A stretch of 64,000 bases of DNA from JAXMAR01 sp046350295. GTDB taxonomy: Bacteria; Planctomycetota; Planctomycetia; Gemmatales; Gemmataceae. The stretch lies in NCBI GenBank assembly GCA_046350295.1, contig JAXMAR010000042.1, forward strand, positions 1 to 64,000, written 5' to 3'. A model generated the notes under the pieces. That model ran no database searches. It had not been told where the DNA came from and worked only from the letters and a program-made list of their open reading frames with translations. Shown piece by piece: positions 37,298 to 44,672 of this stretch; position 1 is the stretch's first letter, and each line of letters begins with the position of its first letter. The translations under genes were made by a program, and so were the position numbers.

Positions 37298-39145
37298 ATG
37301 GCTTCTTCCAAGTCCGCCGCCGCGCAGGCGTCCGCCCGCCCGATCGAAGAACGGGACGAGGTGACGGTTCGCTTCGCGGGGGACTCGGGAGACGGCATGC
37401 AGCTTGCCGGCGCCCTTTTCAGCGCCGCCTGCGCGGCTGCCGGCAACGACATCAGCACCCTGCCCGACTTTCCCGCCGAAATCCGCGCTCCCGCGGGCGC
37501 CCTCGCCGGCGTCTCCGGCTATCAGATTCATTTCAGTAGCCACGATATTCATACGCCGGGGGACGTCCTCAATGCCCTCGTCGTGATGAATCCCGCTGCC
37601 CTGCAAGCCAACCTGCGCGATCTGGAGATCGGCGGCATTCTCGTCGTCAACAGCGACGCTTTCACGCCGGAGGACCTGAGCCGCGCCGGCTATAGCGCCA
37701 ATCCCCTGCTCGACGACTCGCTCGCCGCCTTCCGCACCATGCCCGTGCCGATGAACAAGCTCCACCGCGAGGCGGTCGCCCAGGTCAAGCTGAGCACGCG
37801 TGAGGTCGAGCGGTGCCGGAACTTCTTCGCCCTGGGATTGAGCTGCTGGATCTTCGACCGCCCGCTCGAACCGACTCTGCGCTGGATCCGCGACAAGTTC
37901 GCGGCCAACCCGGCCATGCTCGAAGCCAACAGTCGCACGCTCAAAGCCGGCTATCAGCACGGTGAGATGACCGACTTGCCCGTCCGCTACCGCGTCACCA
38001 AGGCGAGGATTGCGCCGGGAAAATACCGAAAGATCACCGGCAACGAGGCCTTGACGCTCGGCCTCGTCACTGCCGCCCGCCGCGCCGAACTTCCTCTGGT
38101 CTTCGCGTGCCATCCCACCACGCCGGCCAGCGACGTCTTGCACCACATGATCGAACAGCGGCAGCATGACGTGCGCATCCTGCAAGCGGAAGACGAAGCG
38201 GCGGCCCTGAGCATGGCGCTCGGCGCCGCCTTCGCCGGCGGCCTCGGCGCCACCGCGACCAGCGGCCCCGGCATGGGCCTCCTGAGCGAGGGGCTCGGCC
38301 TCGCCGTCATGAGTGAGTTGCCTTGCGTGGTCGTCAATATCCAGCGTAGCGGCCCCAGCACGGGCTTGCCCACCAAGACCGAGCAGGCCGATCTGCTGCA
38401 GGCTCTTTTTGGCCGGCACGGCGAGGCGCCGCTCCCGGTCCTCGCCGCCGCCCATCCTTCCGACTGCTTCGCCATGGCGCTGGAAGCGGCGCGGCTCGCC
38501 ATCCGTCACATGACGCCCGTCATCCTGCTTTCCGATCTCTATATCGCCAATAGCGCCGAACCCTGGAAAGTGCCCGATGTCGCTGATCTGCCTTGCTTGA
38601 AAGTGGAGCGCCCAAGCCCCGGTTCGAACTTCGAGCCTTACCGTCGGGACGAGCGTTTCGTCCGTCCATGGGCCGTCCCCGGCGCCGCGGGCTTCGAGCA
38701 CCGCGTCGGCGGCCTGGAGAAGGAGGAAAAAACAGGGCACGTCAACTACGACCCAGCCAATCACGAAGCAATGGTGAAGCAGCGGGCAGCGAAGATCACC
38801 GCCATCGCCGACGACATTCCGCCCCTGGCCATCCACGGCCCAGCCAAGGGGGAACTGCTCGTGCTCGGGTGGGGGGGGTCGTGCGGCGCGATTTACTCGG
38901 CGGTGAAACGCGCTCAGGAGCGAGGGCGGTCCGTGAGCTGCGCCTTCCTGCGCTATCTTCATCCGCTGCCGCGCAACGTCGGGGACGTGGTCGCTGGCTT
39001 TCGACGCGTGTTGATTCCCGAATTGAACGAGGGCCAGCTGCGCTTGTTCTTGAAAAGTCGTCTGGGAATCGACGCGGAAGGTCTGTGCAAGGTGCAGGGG
39101 CAGCCGTTCTTGATCAGCGAAATCGAGGAGCGTATTCTGCGCTAG
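37298..39145 (+). CDS. korA: 2-oxoacid:acceptor oxidoreductase, alpha subunit (gamma-alpha fusion)
   Basis: A 615-residue subunit of the thiamine-diphosphate, CoA-dependent oxidoreductases that make acyl-CoA from 2-oxoacids (2-oxoglutarate or pyruvate). The N-terminal 190 residues are the gamma domain (RFAGDSGDGMQLAGALFSAAC). The rest is the alpha domain: ITGNEALTLGLVTAARRAE, CHPTTPASDVLHHM, QAEDEAAALSMALGAAFAG, TSGPGMGLLSEGLGLAVMSELP. This is the KorA arrangement with gamma fused to alpha. The beta (korB) subunit carrying thiamine diphosphate and iron-sulfur binding is not downstream; a histidine kinase follows instead. The partner must be elsewhere. Start at ATG 37298 beginning the real domain. 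Confidence 0.9.
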   Translation: MASSKSAAAQASARPIEERDEVTVRFAGDSGDGMQLAGALFSAACAAAGNDISTLPDFPAEIRAPAGALAGVSGYQIHFSSHDIHTPGDVLNALVVMNPAALQANLRDLEIGGILVVNSDAFTPEDLSRAGYSANPLLDDSLAAFRTMPVPMNKLHREAVAQVKLSTREVERCRNFFALGLSCWIFDRPLEPTLRWIRDKFAANPAMLEANSRTLKAGYQHGEMTDLPVRYRVTKARIAPGKYRKITGNEALTLGLVTAARRAELPLVFACHPTTPASDVLHHMIEQRQHDVRILQAEDEAAALSMALGAAFAGGLGATATSGPGMGLLSEGLGLAVMSELPCVVVNIQRSGPSTGLPTKTEQADLLQALFGRHGEAPLPVLAAAHPSDCFAMALEAARLAIRHMTPVILLSDLYIANSAEPWKVPDVADLPCLKVERPSPGSNFEPYRRDERFVRPWAVPGAAGFEHRVGGLEKEEKTGHVNYDPANHEAMVKQRAAKITAIADDIPPLAIHGPAKGELLVLGWGGSCGAIYSAVKRAQERGRSVSCAFLRYLHPLPRNVGDVVAGFRRVLIPELNEGQLRLFLKSRLGIDAEGLCKVQGQPFLISEIEERILR

Positions 39146-39194
39146 GCTCGTAGGCGCGTGGCCGCAGGTCCATTGAGGAAGCCCGGGGGCAGCG

Positions 39195-40823
39195 ATGGGA
39201 GGGGAAATCCCACAGTTCAATCCAGACGGCGATGAAGTCTTTCGTCGCTATCAGGAACTACAGGCGTACGTTGGCTGGGAAGCCAAGGACGCCGAACGCG
39301 TGGCTGCCTTGCGTCCGCTGCTCGAGCCGGCGCTGCAACCCCTGATCGACGACTTCTACGACGAGATTAAACGACATGCTTTGACGCGCGCCGTGATCAC
39401 CGGCGGGGAGGCGCAGGTCGGCCGACTGAAAGGGACTCTGCTGGCCTGGCTCGTTGAGCTTCTCAGCGGCTCTTATGACCGCGCTTACGTGTTGCGACGC
39501 TGGCGTGTTGGCTGGCGGCACGTGCAGATCGGGCTGGATCAGGTCTTCACCAACGCGGCCCTGTCCCGGGTGCGACGCGGACTTTTGCTGGCGCTGGAAT
39601 CCCGCTGGACCGCAGATATCAGGACCTTTCTCGAAGCCCGCCGTTCTCTCAACACGTTGCTCGATCTCGACCTCGCCATCATCGAGGACGCTTACCAGAC
39701 CGAATACCTGAACCGGCAGCGCTCCCTGGAACGCGTGGCCGCCGACAGGCGTCTGGCCGAGGAGAAGGATCGCTCGCAACGCGTCTTCCGCACCCTCGTG
39801 GAGGCGGCGCCTTGCGTGATCATCCTCCTCGACACGCACCGCCGGGTCGTCTATTTCAGCAACCACGCGGAACAGGTCACCGGCTACGAGGCACGCGCGG
39901 TGCGCGGCCGGCCTCTCTTTGACATCCTCCAAGGCGATGATCTGGCGCCCTTCGCCGCCGCCCTGGACGCGGTGCTGGCCGGCACGCCCACGCGCGGCCT
40001 GGAGACGGCCATCCGTTGCGCCGACGATAGCCCGCGCTGGTTACTCTGGAACCTCGAGAAACTGCCGATCGAGGGAGAAGGTCCGGCAGTTTTGATCGTG
40101 GCGCTGGACATCACGGGGTTGCGAACGGCACAGGAGCAAACCGTGCAATCGGCACGTCTGGCGGCCATCGGCCAGATGATGACGGGCCTGGCACATGAGA
40201 GCGGCAACGCGTTGGCGCGCAGCCAATCCTGTCTCGAGATGTTGACCTGGGAGGTGGAGGACAAGCCGGAAGCGCTGGACCTAGTGCAGCGGGTGCAAAA
40301 GGCGCTCGATCACTTGCGCCAGCTGCTGGAGGAGGTGCGCGGCTATGCGGCGCCGATCAAACTGGATTGCTTTCGCTGGAACCTGGCGACGGTGTGGCGT
40401 CAGGCCTGGGACAACCTCGCCTTGAGCCGAAAGGGGCGGGACGCCCTCCTTCAGGAAGAAACCGAGGGGACCGATCTGAACATCTCTGTCGATTCCTACC
40501 GCCTGGAGCAGGTTTTCCGCAATCTGTTTGAGAATGCCCTGGCCGCCACCAAGGATCCGGTCCGCATCACCGTCCGGGCGAAAACGGCGCTACTGAGCGG
40601 AAGTGAGGCGCTCGAAATCCGCGTCGAAGACAACGGGCCAGGACTGACTGCCGAGACAAAGAGGCGGATTTTCGAGCCGTTCTTCACGACCAAGAGTCGA
40701 GGTACCGGTCTTGGCATGCCGATTGCCAAGAGGATCATCGAGGCACATCGCGGCCACATCGAAGCCGGCCAGGGGACTCAAGGCGGAGCGGAGATGCGAA
40801 TCGTGTTGCCACGAGGCGAATAA
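39195..40823 (+). CDS. globin-coupled sensor histidine kinase
   Basis: A 542-residue kinase. Residues about 1-165 are a protoglobin-type sensor: the pattern around RVGWRHVQIGLDQ places a proximal His at about 109. A PAS domain (FRTLVEAAPCVIILLDTHRRVVYFSNHAEQ) follows at about 195-310. The phosphoacceptor His is about 334 in GLAHESGNAL, then the ATPase boxes NLFENALAA, DNGPGL, FEPFFTTK and GTGLGM. There is no membrane segment, so it is cytoplasmic. It most likely senses oxygen, NO or CO through heme. Its stop TAA overlaps the ATG of a response regulator (TAATG), which is the obvious partner. Confidence 0.88.
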   Translation: MGGEIPQFNPDGDEVFRRYQELQAYVGWEAKDAERVAALRPLLEPALQPLIDDFYDEIKRHALTRAVITGGEAQVGRLKGTLLAWLVELLSGSYDRAYVLRRWRVGWRHVQIGLDQVFTNAALSRVRRGLLLALESRWTADIRTFLEARRSLNTLLDLDLAIIEDAYQTEYLNRQRSLERVAADRRLAEEKDRSQRVFRTLVEAAPCVIILLDTHRRVVYFSNHAEQVTGYEARAVRGRPLFDILQGDDLAPFAAALDAVLAGTPTRGLETAIRCADDSPRWLLWNLEKLPIEGEGPAVLIVALDITGLRTAQEQTVQSARLAAIGQMMTGLAHESGNALARSQSCLEMLTWEVEDKPEALDLVQRVQKALDHLRQLLEEVRGYAAPIKLDCFRWNLATVWRQAWDNLALSRKGRDALLQEETEGTDLNISVDSYRLEQVFRNLFENALAATKDPVRITVRAKTALLSGSEALEIRVEDNGPGLTAETKRRIFEPFFTTKSRGTGLGMPIAKRIIEAHRGHIEAGQGTQGGAEMRIVLPRGE

Positions 40824-41263
40824 TGAACGAAAGTCTACGTATTGCCGTCGCCGATGATGAGCCGGATATGCGCGAGTATTTTCGCCGCGTCCTGCCGCGA
40901 CTAGGGCACCGGGTGGTCTGTCTGGCTCAAGATGGAGCAGACCTGGTGCGGCAATGCCGGGAAGCCAAGCCGGACATTGTCATCACGGACATCCGGATGG
41001 AGCCGATGGATGGGTTCACGGCGGCCGATGAGATCACGAACGAGCGTCCGGTGCCCATCATTATCGTCTCGGCGTATTACGACCCGGAGTTGGTGGCGCG
41101 CGCCAAGCCAGACCGGATTCAGGGTTACCTGGTAAAGCCGGTCAAGCAGGCGGATCTGGGACCGGCGCTCCAGCTGGCGATGGCTCGCTTCAAGCACACA
41201 CATCCTTCGGAGGCGTCGCCCACAGATCTCCGCGACGCGCTGATCGATGGTCTGGCGGAATAG
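40823..41263 (+). CDS. receiver-domain response regulator
   Basis: A 146-residue protein with a receiver domain: DDEPD near the start, phosphoacceptor Asp about 56 (VITDIRMEPMDG), Ser/Thr switch in IIIVSAYY and the conserved Lys105 in YLVKPV. After residue about 125 only a short tail remains, with no DNA-binding or enzyme domain. It shares a stop/start overlap with the globin-coupled kinase. Output may go through protein contact. Confidence 0.9.
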   Translation: MNESLRIAVADDEPDMREYFRRVLPRLGHRVVCLAQDGADLVRQCREAKPDIVITDIRMEPMDGFTAADEITNERPVPIIIVSAYYDPELVARAKPDRIQGYLVKPVKQADLGPALQLAMARFKHTHPSEASPTDLRDALIDGLAE

Positions 41264-41293
41264 TCGCGTGCGTTCTTGAAGAAATCCGAGCGC

Positions 41294-42661
41294 TTACTCA
41301 TCCTGAATCTTGTATTTGTGGAGCAGACGGTACAGGGCGCGGCGGCTGATGCCTAGAACCTTGGCCGCGTGCACTTTGTTCCCTTTTTCCTGCTTGAGCA
41401 CTTCCCGGACGTGCCGTCGCTCCACGTCGCGCAACAGGTCGGACGCGTCGGCGGCCGATTCGGCGCCGGTTTCGGCGGGGGCGGCTTCGACGATCGTCTC
41501 CGGCAGATCGTCGAGCGTGATATGCTGGTTCTCGGCCAGGATCTGAGCCCGTTCCAGCACGTTGGCCAGTTCCCGGATGTTGCCCGGCCAGGCGTATTGC
41601 GTGATGGCTTTCAAGGCGTCGGGCTCGATCTGAAAGCGTTGGGCGCCGATGCCGCGCGTGGCCAGGAAGTGCTCCACCAGCAGCGGGATGTCGGCGCGGC
41701 GCTCGCGCAGCGGCGGCAAGTCGATGGTGACGACGTTGAGCCGATAGAAGAGGTCCTCGCGAAATTTGCCTTCCTTGATCTCATCTTCGAGCGGCCGGTT
41801 GGTGGCGGCGACGACCCGGACATCGGCGTGGTGCTCGTGAATGCTGCCGACGCGCCGGAAGTGTCCGTCTTCGAGGATGCGAAGCAGCTTCGCTTGCAGT
41901 CCGGCTGCCATTTCGCCGATCTCATCGATGAAAAGCGTGCCTCCTTCCGCGACCTCGACCAGACCGGCCTTCGTCGTCGTGGCGCCGGTGAACGCCCCTT
42001 TTTCATGCCCGAACAATTCGCTCTCGAGGAGTGTCTCCTGCAGGGCGGCGCAGTTGATGGTGACGATCGGCCGCTGCCGTCGCTTGCTGTTGAAGTGAAT
42101 GGCGCGGGCGACCAGTTCCTTGCCGGTCCCGCTGGCGCCGCGAATCAGGACAGTGCTGTCGGTCGGCGCGACCTTTTGAATGAGTTGCGTGACGCGCTGC
42201 ATGGCCGGTGTCGAACCGACGAGCTTGTAGCGTGCCGATTCGTAATCGAGATGATCGGCCCACTGGCGCTCGCGCCGCGCTAGCCGGACCTTCTCGAACG
42301 CCTTCTGGATGTGTACTTCCAACTCCGGGAAATGGAAGGGCTTGGTGAGATAGTCGTAGGCGCCCTTCTTCATCGCCTGGATCGCGGTCTCGATGCTGCC
42401 GTGTCCGGTGAGCATGATCGCTTCGATCTCCGGCTGGATCTCCTTGAGCTTCTCGAGAAGCTCAAGGCCCGTCATCCCGGGCATGTTGAGGTCGAGCAAG
42501 GCGATGTCGCAGGGAGGCGGATCGCCGCCGAGAAGCTCTTCGCCGCTCGCGGCCGTGGCAACCTGCATGCCTTGCTTTTCGAAGCGGCGTGCCAGAGTCT
42601 CGCGGAGCGCTTCATCGTCGTCGACGATGAGCAGACGGATGGAATCGGGGCGTTGAGCCAT
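41294..42661 (-). CDS. NtrC-family sigma-54-dependent response regulator
   Basis: A 455-residue regulator: receiver domain (phosphoacceptor Asp about 57 in ALLDLNMPG), AAA+ domain with Walker A RGASGTGKE, the sigma-54 contact loop GAFTGA (in EKGAFTGATTTK) and Arg-finger regions (LFYRLNVVTIDLPPLRER), then a C-terminal Fis-type helix-turn-helix (NKVHAAKVLGISRRALYRLLHKY). It activates transcription with sigma-54 after phosphorylation. Start uncertain: ATG 42661 is taken; upstream ATGs at 42706 and 42805 are possible. It is convergent with the kinase-receiver pair and divergent from rtcA. I found no sigma-54 promoter in the 171-base gap before rtcA. Confidence 0.9.
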   Translation of the reverse strand: MAQRPDSIRLLIVDDDEALRETLARRFEKQGMQVATAASGEELLGGDPPPCDIALLDLNMPGMTGLELLEKLKEIQPEIEAIMLTGHGSIETAIQAMKKGAYDYLTKPFHFPELEVHIQKAFEKVRLARRERQWADHLDYESARYKLVGSTPAMQRVTQLIQKVAPTDSTVLIRGASGTGKELVARAIHFNSKRRQRPIVTINCAALQETLLESELFGHEKGAFTGATTTKAGLVEVAEGGTLFIDEIGEMAAGLQAKLLRILEDGHFRRVGSIHEHHADVRVVAATNRPLEDEIKEGKFREDLFYRLNVVTIDLPPLRERRADIPLLVEHFLATRGIGAQRFQIEPDALKAITQYAWPGNIRELANVLERAQILAENQHITLDDLPETIVEAAPAETGAESAADASDLLRDVERRHVREVLKQEKGNKVHAAKVLGISRRALYRLLHKYKIQDE

Positions 42662-42832
42662 CGGCAAGCTCTTCTTGCGGCCGTCAATCGCGGTGACGAT
42701 TGACATGTCGTTGTCGGCGCCGACCGAATGCGGACGCCACGGGTATTTTGATTGTATCGCATTCGTTCGAGCGAAGAAATCCAGGTTAGGGTGACGAACC
42801 GGCACACCAGGAAGGCACTACAGGATATCCGC

Positions 42833-43864
42833 ATGATCACCATTGACGGCTCGCGCGGCGAAGGGGGCGGGCAGATCCTCCGGACCAGCCTCGCCCTTTC
42901 CTTGATCACCGGCCAGGCGTTCCGGATGGTCCACGTCCGTGCCCGCCGGTCCAAGCCCGGCCTTCAGCCACAGCACTTGATGAGCGTGAAGGCCGCCGCC
43001 GCGATCAGCGGCGCTACCGTGCACGGCGCCGAATTGCGGAGCCAAGACCTGATCTTCGAGCCAGGACCCGTCAAGCCAGGCGACTACCGTTTTGCGATCG
43101 GCACCGCCGGAGCCACCGGACTCATCCTGCATACCATCTACTTGCCCCTGGCGTTGGCCGGAGGCGAGAGCCGGGTGACGATCGAAGGAGGCACGCACGT
43201 TCCGCACAGCCCTTGCTATCACTTCCTCGAAACCACCTGGCGCGGTTACATGAAACAACTCGGCCTGAGCATCGACCTGGCAATGGATCGGCCCGGCTTC
43301 TATCCGCGCGGCCGTATCACGGCGGGGATCCACGGCTGCTCGCAAGAGAAACTCAAGCCCATTCGCATTGAAGACCTGGCCGCGCCGCGCGTTGTAACCG
43401 GCTTCAGCGCCGTTGCCGGCTTGCCCGAGAGCATCGCGGAGCGACAGGAACGGCGGGTGCGGGAACGATTGGAGGAAGCCGGCTGCGAAGTTCATTTGGA
43501 CCGGCAGCGCTGGGGAGGCGGGCCGGGAACGGTCATCGGACTCACGGTTCCGACGATACCCGTCCCAACTTTCTTCTTCGCGCTCGGGGCCAGAGGCAAA
43601 CGCGCGGAGGCAGTGGCGGACGAGGCCGCAGGGCAGGTTCTCGACTTTCTCGGCTCGCAACCGCCAGGGATTGACGAGCATAGTGCCGACCAAATCCTTC
43701 TCCCGTTGGCGTTGCCAGCGGGGCAGTCCGTCTTCCCCGTGGCCCGGATAACGGACCATTTGTTTACTAACCGGGAAACGATCCAGACCTTCCTCAAATG
43801 GGGTTGCGATATCGCCGGTCAGATTGGGGAAGTGGCGCAGGTTACGACGAATTCTGGAAAATAA
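42833..43864 (+). CDS. rtcA: RNA 3'-terminal phosphate cyclase
   Basis: A 343-residue RtcA, which converts an RNA 3'-phosphate to a 2',3'-cyclic phosphate using ATP. Signatures are DGSRGEGGGQILRTSLALSLITG, GLQPQHL, RFAIGTAGATGLILHTIYLPL, GGTHVPHSPCYHFLETTW and IDEHSADQILLPLALP, where the His carries the adenylate. Length and order match the family. Start at ATG 42833 with AGGAT upstream. In other bacteria rtcA sits beside an RtcR-type sigma-54 regulator; here the divergent regulator is NtrC-like with a receiver, not a CARF domain. No rtcB is visible. Confidence 0.93.
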   Translation: MITIDGSRGEGGGQILRTSLALSLITGQAFRMVHVRARRSKPGLQPQHLMSVKAAAAISGATVHGAELRSQDLIFEPGPVKPGDYRFAIGTAGATGLILHTIYLPLALAGGESRVTIEGGTHVPHSPCYHFLETTWRGYMKQLGLSIDLAMDRPGFYPRGRITAGIHGCSQEKLKPIRIEDLAAPRVVTGFSAVAGLPESIAERQERRVRERLEEAGCEVHLDRQRWGGGPGTVIGLTVPTIPVPTFFFALGARGKRAEAVADEAAGQVLDFLGSQPPGIDEHSADQILLPLALPAGQSVFPVARITDHLFTNRETIQTFLKWGCDIAGQIGEVAQVTTNSGK

Positions 43865-43995
43865 GGTTTACTTATTGCCATCGCTGGCGCATAATTTTTT
43901 TTCGGGAAATAAGTCGGGGCATTCTGCCGTCTAGGCGTGATAATAAGCTCGAAAGGGAATGGTCCGAATCACTCTAAGTGGAGGCAACCCTCAAG

Positions 43996-44553
43996 ATGAA
44001 GAAGCGATTCATCCTGGGTGCGTTTGCCGTCATGGCTCTGGCTTCGGCCGGGGTGGTGGCGGGGGACGCTCTCAAATCCGGCCTGCCCGTGGGCGGGAGC
44101 CCGACGCCGTTCAACCCGTTGAGCGTCACTGGGCCGTTCGAAGGCAAGAAGCAGTGCTTGGTCTGAGCTGCGGGCGGAAGCCCTGTCGTTGCGATCTTCG
44201 CTCGCGAGATCAACGACGGCTTGACCGGTCTGGTCAAGAAGATTGACGCCAAGAGCTCGGAATTCAAGGCCAAGGGTATCAAATCGTTCGTCGTCATGCT
44301 GAACGACGATGAGAAGATCGGCGATCAACTGAAAGCGTTCGCCGAGAAGCAAGGCATCAAAAAGCTGGTATTGTCCATCGACAATGTCGCCGGCCCGAAG
44401 GACTACAAGATCGCCAAGGACGCCGACGTCACCGTCATGCTCTACACCAACCGCGACGTGAAGGCCAACTTCGCGTTCCGCAAGGGCGAGCTGACTGCCG
44501 CGAAGATCGACGAGATCGTCGCCGCTTTGCCCAAGATCGCTCCCAAGAAGTAA
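43996..44553 (+). CDS. secreted thioredoxin-like protein, candidate selenoprotein (CxxU)
   Basis: From ATG 43996 (GGAGG ten bases upstream) a signal peptide (MKKRFILGAFAVMALASAGVVAG) is followed by a thioredoxin-like domain. The frame runs to Cys54-Leu55-Val56, then a TGA at 44164-44166, then continues without shift as AAGGSPVVAIFAREINDG to the TAA ending at 44553 (185 residues if TGA is read through). The TGA falls where the second Cys of a CxxC redox motif belongs: relatives I recall have Cys-x-x-Cys followed by Gly and PVV-x-x-FARE. Downstream features also fit (DADVTVMLY near the C-terminus). Codons on both sides are normal for the genome. This pattern is that of a CxxU selenoprotein. Alternatives: a nonsense mutation or a substitution error. 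Hairpins able to act as SECIS follow the TGA. Confidence 0.7.
44170..44217 (+). promoter_or_regulatory. possible bacterial SECIS hairpin(s)
   Basis: Two alternative hairpins begin within 20 bases of the in-frame TGA. First: GCGGGC (44170-44175) with GCTCGC (44200-44205), a bulged G, then GAAG (44177-44180) with CTTC (44196-44199), and an inner TCG/CGA closing a UUG loop 22 bases after TGA. Second: GTCGTT (44185-44190) with AACGAC (44212-44217), then GATC with GATC and a CUCG loop at 35 bases. Both loop distances fall in the 16-37 base range reported for bacterial SECIS. The usual G among the first two loop bases is not obvious in either, so the call is tentative. Confidence 0.4.
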
Positions 44554-44580
44554 CGAAGCGGATCAGCGGCCATTCCTGCC

Positions 44581-44611
44581 ACGCCGTCGATTGTGTCGAC
44601 GGCGTTTTTTC
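44581..44611 (+). terminator. rho-independent terminator
   Basis: A perfect 10-bp stem (ACGCCGTCGA at 44581-44590 and TCGACGGCGT at 44596-44605), five-base loop, then TTTTTC. It ends the transcript of the candidate selenoprotein gene. Confidence 0.92.
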
Positions 44612-44616
44612 TTGCG

Positions 44617-44670
44617 CTTTGATACGAAAAGGTGTCTGACCCCGGGGTCAGACACCTTTTCGTATCAAAG
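44617..44670. repeat. perfect 54-bp palindrome
   Basis: Two 27-base arms (CTTTGATACGAAAAGGTGTC... at 44617-44643 and its exact complement at 44644-44670) meet with no loop at CCCC|GGGG. The core GGTGTCTGACCCC / GGGGTCAGACACC is a motif seen in dispersed REP-type elements of several bacteria (recollection). It lies between convergent genes and just after the stop of the GH32 gene. Confidence 0.95.
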
Positions 44671-44672
44671 CC

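Noticed and set aside
42662..42832. Sigma-54 promoter driving rtcA from the adjacent NtrC-type regulator
   Set aside because: No GG-N10-GC pattern with proper TGGCAC/TTGC boxes was found in the gap.
44164..44166. TGA read as Trp by a variant genetic code
   Set aside because: TGA ends several genes here, including ones with ATGA or GTGA overlaps, so it is a stop in this organism; the Cys-motif context points to Sec.
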